Shown one piece after another: positions 31,694-39,921 of a stretch of DNA of 64,000 nucleotides. A model generated the notes under the pieces. It saw only the letters and a program-made list of their open reading frames with translations. It was not told the DNA's origin and searched no databases. The stretch's first letter is position 1; each line of letters opens with the position of its first letter. The stretch is taken from positions 1 through 64,000 of the forward strand of contig NZ_STGF01000007.1 in NCBI RefSeq assembly GCF_005222705.1, read 5' to 3'. The position numbers and the translations under genes were made by a program. Source of the DNA: Paenibacillus sp. SY21-1. GTDB lineage: Bacteria > Bacillota > Bacilli > Paenibacillales > Paenibacillaceae.

Positions 31694-32167
31694 CTATGCG
31701 TCATGGTTCTCCTGCTGATTACGCAAAACTTTTGTCAACTTTTGTTGAAAACGATCACGATCGGATTGATTCATGGCTTTCGGCCCTCTTGATTTGCCGC
31801 CTGTACGCCTGCGTTTAGCGAGTTCGTGCCTGCGCTCCATCAAATAATCGATATTGTCGTCCGTATATTGCTCGCCCCTTGGCGACAGCACGACGGCTCC
31901 CTTGCCAATGGCAACGCATGCCAGCCCAAAATCTTGGGTGATGACAATGTCGCCGCGAGCAATATGATTGACGATATATAAATCGACCGATTGATTGCTG
32001 CGATCCACCTGTACAATGTCGACGCCCTCCTCGGGCGACAGACGGTGATCGTGCGAGGCGACCATGAGTACGGGGGTGGCGTGCGCTCTGCCCGCTTCCC
32101 CGATCTCGGCCTTGACCGGACAGGCATCCGCATCGACTACAATCGTTCGTCGCTTGGTAAGCATCAT
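31694..32167 (-). CDS. YqxD/YaiI family protein (UPF0178, PIN-like)
   Basis: 157 residues. The DUF188 signature is clear: TIVVDADACPVKAEI at the start, VDRSNQSVDLYIVNHIARGDIVITQDFGLA in the middle and LSPRGEQYTDDNIDYLMERR near the end. The acidic residues in VDADACP and TQDFGLA are those of a PIN-like nuclease fold, but no activity is established. The C-terminus is basic (RRRTGGKSRGPKAMNQSDR). It sits directly upstream of dnaG, as in Bacillus. Confidence 0.9.
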   Translation of the reverse strand: MMLTKRRTIVVDADACPVKAEIGEAGRAHATPVLMVASHDHRLSPEEGVDIVQVDRSNQSVDLYIVNHIARGDIVITQDFGLACVAIGKGAVVLSPRGEQYTDDNIDYLMERRHELAKRRRTGGKSRGPKAMNQSDRDRFQQKLTKVLRNQQENHDA

Positions 32168-32255
32168 CCATCACCGCCCGTTTCCATTGGTTGCGCGAAA
32201 GCCTTTTCCTATCCTATAGTATACGCCAAAACATTACATAATCCTTCCCGGCACG

Positions 32256-33071
32256 CTAGGGAGAGCGAACATATTCCATAATCAGGCTCGCCGTTTCCTC
32301 GACCGCTCGGTGGGATACATCAATGACCACGCATCCAAGCCGCTGCATAATGTCACCGGCATATTGCAATTCCTTTTCTATGCGGTCAGGCGTTGCATAG
32401 GAAGCTGTGTTGGGCAGGCCAAGCGCCTTAAGCCGCTCCTTGCGAATCGTGTTTAAATAGGGCACGCCGATCGTAAGTCCGATAATTTTGCGTTTAGGAA
32501 TTTTAAACAGCTCATCGGGCGGCTTAATTTCCGGCACGAGCGGAACGTTGGCGACCTTGTATTTCTGATGGGCCAAATACATCGATAAGGGCGTTTTGGA
32601 CGTACGGGAGACGCCTACCAGCACGATGTCCGCTTTCATGACGCCGGACGTATCTCGCGCATCGTCGTATTTTACGGCAAATTCGACGGCCTCAACCTTT
32701 CTGAAATAATCCGCGTCCAGCACATGATTAAGGCCCGGCTCCTGACGCGATTTGCGTCCCGTACGCTGCTCCAGCGTTTCAATAAAGGAGCCAAGCAAAT
32801 CAATGGCGACAAGGGAGTGCATGTCAGACAATTTGCCCATGCATTCGCGAAGATGCGGAATAACGAGCGTATAAATCACGATCGCATTAACCTGTTTGGC
32901 CTGCAGCACGATCCGCTGCAAGCCCTCTTCGTCCGTAATAAACGGCGCGCGCCTGATTTCGGTATGAATGGGGTGAAATTGGGCAATCGCTGCGCGCACG
33001 ACAAGCTCTCCCGTATCGCCGGCAGCGTCGGATACGACATACACAATAACGTCTGGCTTGACGATCGTCAT
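32256..33071 (-). CDS. Pyruvate, phosphate dikinase regulatory protein (PPSR/DUF299 family)
   Basis: 271 residues. Members both phosphorylate (ADP-dependent) and dephosphorylate (phosphate-dependent) a threonine of PPDK or PEP synthetase. The P-loop-like motif VLVGVSRTSKTPLSMYLA and the following NVPLVPEIKPPDELF and KIIGLTIGVPYLNTIRKER are diagnostic. The N-terminus VIVYVVSDAAGDTGELV is typical. It corresponds to B. subtilis yqfL. In Bacillus a CBS-domain repressor gene (ccpN) often lies next to it; none is present here, as glyS follows directly upstream. Whether it targets PPDK or PEP synthetase cannot be told from the sequence. Confidence 0.92.
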   Translation of the reverse strand: MTIVKPDVIVYVVSDAAGDTGELVVRAAIAQFHPIHTEIRRAPFITDEEGLQRIVLQAKQVNAIVIYTLVIPHLRECMGKLSDMHSLVAIDLLGSFIETLEQRTGRKSRQEPGLNHVLDADYFRKVEAVEFAVKYDDARDTSGVMKADIVLVGVSRTSKTPLSMYLAHQKYKVANVPLVPEIKPPDELFKIPKRKIIGLTIGVPYLNTIRKERLKALGLPNTASYATPDRIEKELQYAGDIMQRLGCVVIDVSHRAVEETASLIMEYVRSP

Positions 33072-33120
33072 ACGTTCTCATCCCCTATCCCTATTTTTGC
33101 AGTGCATACACCGCTTCTTA

Positions 33121-35202
33121 TTACCAAACCAGCTTGGAAAAATCGGCGATAAGGGCAATATCCGCTGCGATAAGCGCAAGTGCGGCCAGACGATTGGCGC
33201 GAATCGCTTCATCCGGCGACATTACCATTACGCTATCGAAATAAGCGTGAATGTATGCTTTTAACGTGGTCAACGTCTGCAAGGCCAGAGCGATGTCGCC
33301 TTGTTGAACGGCAGCCAGGTACGTACCGTGCTGCTTAAGCCATTGCTCGTATAGCTCCGTCTCCGCCTTTTCTGTGAACAAAGCCGGATCGACTTCCGCA
33401 GTCGTTGCCTTTGCCGCCAGATTGCTCACGCGGTTGAATTGTTCAACAACCAGCTTGAATTCGGCGCGCTCTTCGCCGGCCGCTTGAACCTGAATGACTG
33501 TCGCGCGTTCGATCGCAAGTCCAAGGTTATCGATGCCGGCAGCCATAACGGCATCCACCACGTCATAGCGCACGCCCTGCTCGGACAATACATTTTTAAC
33601 GCGCAGCGTGAAGAAATCGGCCAAGTCCTTACGGATGTCTTGCGCATCACGCTCAAGTCCGCGGCTCTCATGCACGGACAGCGCTGCGTCATACAGCTCG
33701 CCAAGCGGAAGCTGTAAGCCGTGCGCCAGTATAATCTGGACGATGCCCGCCGCTTGTCTTCTAAGCGCATAAGGGTCCTGCGAGCCCGTCGGCACAATGC
33801 CGATCGAGAAGCAGCCTACTATGGTATCTATTTTGTCCGCAAGGCTGACGATAGCGCCTGTCAGCTCGGAAGGAGCGCGGTCCCCTGCAAAGCGCGGCTG
33901 GTAGTGCTCGTTGATCGCCTTGGCCACCGCTTCCTTTTCGCCTGCTTTACGCGCATAATCCTCGCCCATAATGCCTTGAAGCTCCGGAAACTCATAAACC
34001 ATCTGGGAAACCAGATCGAACTTGCAAATATCCGCCGCGCGGCTAATATCGCCAGCTGCCGCATCGTCGACTTGAATCAGCTTGCCGATTGCATCCGCCG
34101 TAGCCCGAATCCGTCTAACCTTATCGGCGACAGAGCCCAGCTCCTCATGGTACACGATGTTCTCAAGCTTGGATAAGGCGTGCTCAATCGTCAGCTTATG
34201 ATCCTCTTCATAGAAGAACTTGGCGTCCGACAGACGCGCTCTCAGCACCTTTTCGTTGCCCTTCGCTACCAGATCGATCGAACGGCGATCGCCGTTGCGC
34301 ACCGTTACAAAATAAGGAAGCAGCGCTCCCGCCTGATCCAGCACCGGAAAATAGCGTTGGTGCTCGCGCATCGACGTAATCAGCACCTCTTGCGGGATGT
34401 GCAGGAAGGAAGGATCGAAGCCGCCTGCGAGCACATTCGGATATTCCACGAGGAATAATACTTCCTCAAGCAGATCTTCCTTGATTGCAATGTCCCAGCC
34501 TTTGTCCGAAGCAAGCGATTGGATTTGGTCCACAATCAATTGCTCCCGCTCTGCTACGTCAACAATGACATGCTGGGCGCGCAGCAGCTCCACGTACTCG
34601 GACGGATGATTAATCGTCGTGTCCTCGCCCAGAAAACGATGACCGCGCGATTGCTTGCCCGTTTGTACTGCAGCCAGCTCGAACGGAATGACCTCGCCGC
34701 CGAATAGAGCGACCAGCCAGCGAATCGGTCTGACGAAGCGCATGTCATAGCTGCCCCAGCGCATATTTTTAGGAAACGACATGGACGTAATGATCGAAGT
34801 CAGACCCTCAGCGAGCAGATCGCCCGTTGCCGCGCCGACGCTGCTTTTTTTGGCGTACACGTATTCCACACCAGCAAGCTCCTGAAAATAAAGCTGCTCC
34901 GGGTCAACGCCCTGACTTCTTGCAAATCCAAGCGCAGCTTTGCTCCAATTGCCTTGCTCGTCCTTGGCAATTTTGCGGGCAGGCCCTTTTGCTTCCTCAT
35001 TGATGTCGGACTGTTTGTCCGCCATAGCCGTAACGAGAACGGCCAGCCTTCTTGGGGTTGCGTAAGCGCGAACCTCTTCATAGGCAATTCGTGAGTCCGT
35101 CAGCCATTTCTCCGTTTTCTCTTTCAATTGATTCATCGCGCCGCGCACAAAACGAGCAGGCACCTCTTCCAGCCCGATTTCCAGCAATAAGTCTCTAGCC
35201 AC
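33121..35202 (-). CDS. glyS: Glycyl-tRNA synthetase beta subunit
   Basis: 693 residues. It starts [19 protein letters not shown], the invariant beginning of this subunit, and contains [10 protein letters not shown], the HD-type part ([39 protein letters not shown]) and the C-terminal anticodon-binding DALR-like domain ([22 protein letters not shown]). It works with GlyQ as an alpha2beta2 enzyme that charges tRNA-Gly. Its start overlaps the glyQ stop by 8 bases, implying translational coupling. The pair is under the T-box leader at 36140-36360. Confidence 0.98.
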   Translation of the reverse strand: MARDLLLEIGLEEVPARFVRGAMNQLKEKTEKWLTDSRIAYEEVRAYATPRRLAVLVTAMADKQSDINEEAKGPARKIAKDEQGNWSKAALGFARSQGVDPEQLYFQELAGVEYVYAKKSSVGAATGDLLAEGLTSIITSMSFPKNMRWGSYDMRFVRPIRWLVALFGGEVIPFELAAVQTGKQSRGHRFLGEDTTINHPSEYVELLRAQHVIVDVAEREQLIVDQIQSLASDKGWDIAIKEDLLEEVLFLVEYPNVLAGGFDPSFLHIPQEVLITSMREHQRYFPVLDQAGALLPYFVTVRNGDRRSIDLVAKGNEKVLRARLSDAKFFYEEDHKLTIEHALSKLENIVYHEELGSVADKVRRIRATADAIGKLIQVDDAAAGDISRAADICKFDLVSQMVYEFPELQGIMGEDYARKAGEKEAVAKAINEHYQPRFAGDRAPSELTGAIVSLADKIDTIVGCFSIGIVPTGSQDPYALRRQAAGIVQIILAHGLQLPLGELYDAALSVHESRGLERDAQDIRKDLADFFTLRVKNVLSEQGVRYDVVDAVMAAGIDNLGLAIERATVIQVQAAGEERAEFKLVVEQFNRVSNLAAKATTAEVDPALFTEKAETELYEQWLKQHGTYLAAVQQGDIALALQTLTTLKAYIHAYFDSVMVMSPDEAIRANRLAALALIAADIALIADFSKLVW

Positions 35203-36082
35203 TGTGCTCCACTCCTTTCTTCAGCATCGGGAATCCCAGCCGTTCTCTCTCTTCATAATAGGTAGACGCGCATGAGCGGGCCAGGTTTCTTACGCGGGTA
35301 ATATAGCCTGTACGCTCCGTTACGCTGATTGCGCCGCGCGCATCCAGAAGGTTAAACGTATGGGAACATTTCAGCACATAGTCGTACGCTGGGAACACGA
35401 GGTTCTGCTCCATCGTTTTTTTGGCTTCCTCCTCGTACATGTTGAAGAGCGTGAACAGCATAGCCGTATCGGAGGTTTCAAACGTATATTTGGAATGCTC
35501 ATACTCAGGCTGTTTGAACACATCGCCGTAGGTAACGCCTTCTACCCACTCCAGGTCAAACACGTTTTCTTTTTGCTGAATATACGATGCCAATCTTTCC
35601 ATGCCATACGTGATTTCTACGGCAACGGGATTGGCGTCAATGCCGCCGACCTGCTGGAAATAAGTGAACTGCGTAATCTCCATGCCGTCGAGCCATACCT
35701 CCCAGCCGAGTCCCCACGCGCCAAGCGTCGGCGATTCCCAATTGTCCTCTACAAAACGGATATCGTGGTCGTTGGCATCAATTCCCAATTGCTTCAAACT
35801 CTCAAGATACAGCTCCTGAATGTTGTCCGGAGACGGCTTAAGAATAACCTGAAATTGATGATGCTGGTACAAACGGTTCGGATTTTCGCCATAACGGCCA
35901 TCGGCAGGACGACGGGAAGGCTCTACATACGCAACATTCCACGGCTCAGGACCGATTGAGCGCAGAAAAGTCATCGGATTCATCGTTCCCGCGCCTTTCT
36001 CTACGTCATACGGCTGTACGAGTATACAGTTTTGCTCAGCCCAAAAGCGCTGAAGCGTCAAAATCATGCTTTGAAAATTCAT
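35195..36082 (-). CDS. glyQ: Glycyl-tRNA synthetase alpha subunit
   Basis: 295 residues, the usual size. It opens [19 protein letters not shown] and carries the class II motifs [39 protein letters not shown] and [21 protein letters not shown]. It forms the glycyl-adenylate. It is the first gene of the glyQS operon, preceded by a T-box riboswitch. The two-subunit bacterial enzyme type is present. Confidence 0.98.
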   Translation of the reverse strand: MNFQSMILTLQRFWAEQNCILVQPYDVEKGAGTMNPMTFLRSIGPEPWNVAYVEPSRRPADGRYGENPNRLYQHHQFQVILKPSPDNIQELYLESLKQLGIDANDHDIRFVEDNWESPTLGAWGLGWEVWLDGMEITQFTYFQQVGGIDANPVAVEITYGMERLASYIQQKENVFDLEWVEGVTYGDVFKQPEYEHSKYTFETSDTAMLFTLFNMYEEEAKKTMEQNLVFPAYDYVLKCSHTFNLLDARGAISVTERTGYITRVRNLARSCASTYYEERERLGFPMLKKGVEHSG

Positions 36083-36139
36083 CGTTGACCTCTCCTTCTT
36101 GACTTAGGGTTCAATCTCAGGGGCGGCGGGTGAAATGGC

Positions 36140-36360
36140 AAAAAACTCCCGTCTCTACGCCTGCTCCCAGACGTAGGGACGAGAGTTGCAATCCCGCGGT
36201 TCCACCCTACTTGGCTTGCTTGCAGCAAACCCTCTTTGTGCGATATGGCTCCGGAGTGCCCCTTCGCTATGTATGTCCGTCCGGGCTCCCACTATCCCCG
36301 AATCGCTTGGCTGACAACATCCTATAGCTACTTTCTCCATCATTGCCCATTATTCATATT
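36140..36360 (-). promoter_or_regulatory. T-box riboswitch leader of glyQS
   Basis: On the minus strand the T-box sequence AGGGTGGAACCGCGGG is present (36193-36208). It is followed by a strong terminator hairpin whose arms CTCTCGTCCCTACG and CGTAGAGACGGGAG lie at 36172-36185 and 36146-36159, then TTTTTT (36140-36145). Upstream (36210-36350) lies a Stem I region with GAGAAAGTA. Uncharged tRNA-Gly would pair with the specifier loop and T-box and prevent termination. I did not place the specifier codon with certainty; a glycine codon is expected from the gene downstream. Confidence 0.93.
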
Positions 36361-36365
36361 AAATT

Positions 36366-36394
36366 ATAATATGCCGGATAGGTCAAAAAGTCAA
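36366..36394 (-). promoter_or_regulatory. SigA-type promoter of the glyQS leader
   Basis: On the minus strand a -35 box TTGACT (36389-36394) and a -10 box TATTAT (36366-36371) are separated by 17 bases, just upstream of the T-box Stem I. A TATAAT overlaps the -10 region a few bases further on. Confidence 0.7.
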
Positions 36395-36442
36395 ACTGAA
36401 ATTCATCCGCAAGCGGCTATTCCTTTGTCCGCACTAAATAAT

Positions 36443-37186
36443 TTACAATAACTTATCCAATTGATCCAGAAAGCCTCTTGACTTTAATTTAAGGCCCAAC
36501 TGCTCATCCATCAGCAAGCGCATCGCTTTTTTGAGCTCTTGTTTCGTTTCGGGTTTAACCGATATGGCGCCAAGCCTGCGCAAATCCATGCCTCGAAACA
36601 GCCTCAACAGCTTATAGGCTCCTTCTCCAAGCGGCAGCGCAGAGGGATCGCGTCCTACGCATCTTGAGCATAAAATGCCGCCCTGATACGCGGACATTCG
36701 AAACGGGCCTACCCGATTTCCGCAACAAACGCATTCATCGAGCTCGGGCGCATAACCGGAGAGCTCCAAAATTCGCATCTCATATACATGCATGACGATT
36801 TGGGCATCCTTGCCCTCTTCCAACGCTTTAAAGCAGGCCTGAAGCTGCTCGAAGGCGAAAGAGGTGGGCTCGTCCTCCTGCACCGTGCGATCGGTGAGCT
36901 CCGTCACATAAGCCGCATATGCGGACAAATCCAGTTGCTCGCGCAATCGGTGATGCGATTCCATAATTTCTCCGTGATTAAGCGTGCCCAAGCCGCTGGT
37001 GCGAAAATAAACAAACTCTCCATATGTAAAAGGCTGGGCCAGCGAACCATGCTTGCTTTTCACTTTTTTGGCTCCGCGAATCAGTACGCCGGCTTTGCCG
37101 TTCGACTTCGTAAGCAGAGTTACAATTTTGTTGCCTTCCCCGTAGTCCATGCTGCGAAGCACGATCCCCTCAACCCTGTGCAACAT
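36443..37186 (-). CDS. recO: DNA repair protein RecO
   Basis: 247 residues starting MLHRVEGIVLRSMDYGEGN; the frame is open further upstream, but this start matches the family. The OB-fold N-terminus (IVTLLTKSNGKAGVLIRGAKK) is followed by a helical domain with a zinc site made of CVCCGN and CSRCVG. RecO anneals SSB-coated single strands and loads RecA with RecR in recombination repair. It follows yqzL and era, the standard order. A strong inverted repeat lies between yqzL and this gene. Confidence 0.95.
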   Translation of the reverse strand: MLHRVEGIVLRSMDYGEGNKIVTLLTKSNGKAGVLIRGAKKVKSKHGSLAQPFTYGEFVYFRTSGLGTLNHGEIMESHHRLREQLDLSAYAAYVTELTDRTVQEDEPTSFAFEQLQACFKALEEGKDAQIVMHVYEMRILELSGYAPELDECVCCGNRVGPFRMSAYQGGILCSRCVGRDPSALPLGEGAYKLLRLFRGMDLRRLGAISVKPETKQELKKAMRLLMDEQLGLKLKSRGFLDQLDKLL

Positions 37187-37215
37187 CCGGTCCCACTCCC
37201 CAAAAAGCTTAACCA

Positions 37216-37278
37216 GCGCCCAGCCGGCCATTATACGGCAAAACAAGCATTTGCGCGAATGATTGGCCGGCTGGGCGC
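37216..37278. repeat. 14-bp GC-rich inverted repeat between yqzL and recO
   Basis: GCGCCCAGCCGGCC (37216-37229) and GGCCGGCTGGGCGC (37265-37278) are perfect complements with a 35-base loop. On the minus strand the stem is followed, eleven bases on, by a short T run (CTTTTTGG), then the recO start at 37186. The loop contains TATAAT on the minus strand. It may be an attenuator, an inefficient terminator or a repeat element; it encloses no coding sequence. Confidence 0.65.
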
Positions 37279-37399
37279 ATCCCCATCCATTACCTGTTCC
37301 TAAGCCTATCGCTCCAGCGGCACAGCTCCCGCTTGAGCCAATCAGGTATGGAGTCCTCAGATGCAGGAAACCCGCTTTCGCCAAAATCCTGATTGTCGT

Positions 37400-37573
37400 T
37401 TACTGCAATTGCGAGCCTGCAGCTTCATCTGCCTCTAGCGGCTGCTCATACTCCTCCGCTCCCAATGCGGCAAAGCCTTGCCCAGGGGACGCAAACTGAC
37501 CTACTTCCTTGTAAAGCATGAAGGATTCGACATCACCGGTCAACGTAAAATACTTCCACGAAAAGTTTCGCAT
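37400..37573 (-). CDS. YqzL-like small protein
   Basis: 57 residues, starting MRNFSWKYFTLTGDVESFML. The first ~25 residues match the small conserved YqzL protein found between era and recO in Bacillus and Paenibacillus (pattern MxDFxWKxFxxTGxVExYLLYKE). The C-terminal half (GQGFAALGAEEYEQPLEADE) is acidic and low in complexity. Function unknown. It lies 100 bases downstream of era on the same strand. Confidence 0.75.
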   Translation of the reverse strand: MRNFSWKYFTLTGDVESFMLYKEVGQFASPGQGFAALGAEEYEQPLEADEAAGSQLQ

Positions 37574-37673
37574 TCGTATTCATCCCTTTCGTCCACCTGA
37601 CATGCTGTATGAAACGTTATTAGGATGCGATGGCCGGCTGTCTTCTATCCTTAACAAAATTCGTCAGAAGCGC

Positions 37674-38618
37674 TTAATCATGTCTAAAGCCGAGATCCTT
37701 AAGCACTCGATCTTGATTGCGCCAATCCTTTTTCACTTTGACCCACAGCTCCAGAAAGATTCGCGAGCCAAGCAGCGCCTCGATATCCTTCCGCGCTTGC
37801 TTGCCAACTTCCTTGAGCATGTCTCCCCGCTTGCCGATAATAATGCCCTTCTGCGAATCACGCTCGACAAAAATAACTGCGCCGATATAGACGACGCCGT
37901 TTTCCTTGACCTTCATATCCTCGATGGTTACAGCGATGGAATGCGGGATTTCTTCGCGCGTCATATGCAGAATTTTTTCGCGGATCAGCTCCGAGCATAC
38001 GAATTGCTCCGGATGGTCGGTAATTTGATCGGCAGGATAATATTGTGGACCTTCAGGCAAATAGCCTGCAATTTGCTGCATGAGCGTCTCGATGTTGTTG
38101 CCTTTAAGCGCTGAGATCGGCACGATTTCAGCGAATGGATACAGCTCATTGTATTGGGCGATCATCGGGAGCAGCTGCTCCGGCTCCACCTTATCGATTT
38201 TGTTCATCACGAGAAAAACGGGCGTTTTCACTTTTTTCAGCTGCTCAATAATATACCGATCCCCGCCGCCGAGTCCTTCGGAAGCGTCGATCAGAAACAA
38301 AGCGGCCTCGACCTCTTTCAAGGCGCTTTCGGCGGTTTGCATCATATAATTGCCAAGCTTGGATTGCGGCTTATGAATGCCGGGCGTATCGAGAAAAACA
38401 ATTTGCAGCTCATCCGTCGTGTATACGCCGTGTATTTTATTGCGGGTCGTCTGCGGCTTGTCCGACATGATCGCGATTTTTTGACCGATCAGATGGTTCA
38501 TTAAGGTAGATTTGCCGACGTTCGGCCTGCCGATTATCGCAACAAAGCCAGAACGAAATTTGCGATTGTCCCGCCCTTTTTGGTTAGTTTGATTCATAAC
38601 GTTAGTTAACGCTCCCAT
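37674..38618 (-). CDS. era: GTPase Era
   Basis: About 307-314 residues. G motifs: G1 [10 protein letters not shown]3 DTPGIHKP, G4 NKIDKV and G5 SALKGNN. The C-terminal KH domain carries [23 protein letters not shown]. Era binds 16S rRNA and helps mature the small ribosomal subunit. Starts at 38618 or 38597 are both possible; the first overlaps the cdd stop by 17 bases, and neither has a strong ribosome-binding site. Order cdd-era-yqzL-recO is conserved. Confidence 0.97.
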   Translation of the reverse strand: MGALTNVMNQTNQKGRDNRKFRSGFVAIIGRPNVGKSTLMNHLIGQKIAIMSDKPQTTRNKIHGVYTTDELQIVFLDTPGIHKPQSKLGNYMMQTAESALKEVEAALFLIDASEGLGGGDRYIIEQLKKVKTPVFLVMNKIDKVEPEQLLPMIAQYNELYPFAEIVPISALKGNNIETLMQQIAGYLPEGPQYYPADQITDHPEQFVCSELIREKILHMTREEIPHSIAVTIEDMKVKENGVVYIGAVIFVERDSQKGIIIGKRGDMLKEVGKQARKDIEALLGSRIFLELWVKVKKDWRNQDRVLKDLGFRHD

Positions 38619-39039
38619 TCTCTAATGATGCAGGCGTAAATGCGCCAGGCAAAAGTTCTGTAATTGTGGCAATCGTCCAGCTTCCTTGCAGGTTCCCCAT
38701 AATAATGGGCATGTCGGGAGCGCACAGCTCGACAAGCACTTGACGGCAAACGCCGCATGGCGCAATCGGTCCTTCCGTCGCTCCTACAACCGCAATGGCC
38801 TGAAACTCTCCCGGCCGTTTGCCGTCCGCAATGGCCCGGAACAAAGCCGTTCTCTCCGCGCAATTGCACGGACCGTAAGCGGCATTTTCTACATTGCAGC
38901 CAAAATGAACATGACCGTCATTGTCCAATAACGCAGCGCCAACCTGAAAGTTGGAATACGGGACATAGGCGCGCCGCATCGCTTCCTTGGCCTGCCCGAG
39001 CAGCACGGCGTAACGTTCTTCCAATCCCTCATACCTCAT
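38602..39039 (-). CDS. cdd: Cytidine deaminase
   Basis: 145 residues of the small tetrameric type. The zinc site and catalytic Glu are in [10 protein letters not shown] and [13 protein letters not shown]; substrate residues are in [11 protein letters not shown] and [10 protein letters not shown]. It converts cytidine and deoxycytidine to uridine forms in nucleoside salvage. It lies between dgkA and era, with the 3' end overlapping the possible first start of era. Confidence 0.96.
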   Translation of the reverse strand: MRYEGLEERYAVLLGQAKEAMRRAYVPYSNFQVGAALLDNDGHVHFGCNVENAAYGPCNCAERTALFRAIADGKRPGEFQAIAVVGATEGPIAPCGVCRQVLVELCAPDMPIIMGNLQGSWTIATITELLPGAFTPASLENGSVN

Positions 39040-39061
39040 TCGTCATGCTTCCTCCCTTGTT

Positions 39062-39424
39062 TTAACGTATCCATAAATGCCATAAGGGCGGCCCAAGAAT
39101 GAGCAGCCCAATGACAACCGATATAGCGGCAGCGACAAGAACGGCGCCGGCAGCGGTATCCTTCGCCAGCTTGGCCAGCGGGTGGATATCGGGACTTGCC
39201 AGGTCAACCGCCTTCTCGACAGCGGTATTGACAAGCTCAAGACTAATCACAAGGCCGATCGTCAAGCCTATAACCGACCATTCCAGCGGGTTAAGCGCTG
39301 CGATAACGCCCAAACCGATGACCACTGCAGCAGCGGCCAAATGAATTTTCATATGGCGCTGCGTGCGTATCCCATATCCGATCCCAGACATTGCCACACT
39401 AAAGCTGCGCAGCATCTTGCCCAT
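39062..39424 (-). CDS. dgkA: Diacylglycerol kinase family protein (undecaprenol kinase type)
   Basis: 120 residues with three membrane helices and the family signature LELVNTAVEKAVDLASP followed by LAKLAKDTAAGAVLVAA. In Firmicutes this protein phosphorylates undecaprenol rather than diacylglycerol, recycling the cell wall lipid carrier. The start (ATG 39424 or 39415) overlaps the ybeY stop region. Order ybeY-dgkA-cdd-era matches Bacillus. Confidence 0.93.
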   Translation of the reverse strand: MGKMLRSFSVAMSGIGYGIRTQRHMKIHLAAAAVVIGLGVIAALNPLEWSVIGLTIGLVISLELVNTAVEKAVDLASPDIHPLAKLAKDTAAGAVLVAAAISVVIGLLILGPPLWHLWIR

Positions 39425-39921
39425 TATCTTGCCAGACCTGCCAGGGAAAGTACGGCTTCCTGCTTGCCCATCATTTCCGCCTCTGCGGCATCATCCTGAT
39501 GATCGTAGCCCAGCAAATGCAAAAACCCGTGGACGAACAAAAATCCAATTTCCCGCTCCAATGAATGGCCGTAATCTTCGCTTTGCGCTTTGGCCGTTTC
39601 AACGGAAATAATAATGTCGCCCAGCATGCCGGATATCGGATCGGCTTCTTCCTCGCTCTCGACCTCAAAAATAATGTCCAGCTCCTCCGTACCGTCCTCC
39701 TGCATCGCAAATGACAGTACATCCGTTGGGCGGTCGATGCCCCGATATTCCAAGTTCAGCTGATGAATTTGCTCATCGTCGGTAAAGGTTAACGAAACGT
39801 CACCCTCAGCAACTCCCTCCGATTCCGCCGCAAGCTGAAGCAATTGCTCCAGCAGCTCGATCCAGCTGTCAGGAATGTCCATTTTTTGTTGTTCATTGCT
39901 CCAATCCAGCCGCAAGCTCAT
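39424..39921 (-). CDS. ybeY: Endoribonuclease YbeY / rRNA maturation factor
   Basis: 165 residues. The zinc motif HGFLHLLGYDH (HxxxHxxxxxH) is present, with the conserved LNLEYRGIDRPTDVLSFAM and MLGDIIISVETA upstream. It acts in 16S rRNA 3' end processing and ribosome quality control. Start overlaps the pgpH stop by 4 bases. Confidence 0.96.
   Translation of the reverse strand: MSLRLDWSNEQQKMDIPDSWIELLEQLLQLAAESEGVAEGDVSLTFTDDEQIHQLNLEYRGIDRPTDVLSFAMQEDGTEELDIIFEVESEEEADPISGMLGDIIISVETAKAQSEDYGHSLEREIGFLFVHGFLHLLGYDHQDDAAEAEMMGKQEAVLSLAGLAR

Noticed and set aside
37280..37400. Open minus-strand frame between yqzL and recO ending SIPDWLKRELCRWSDRLRNR
   Set aside because: It reads like a plausible protein tail but has no ATG, GTG or TTG start and no ribosome-binding site; conservation would need checking.
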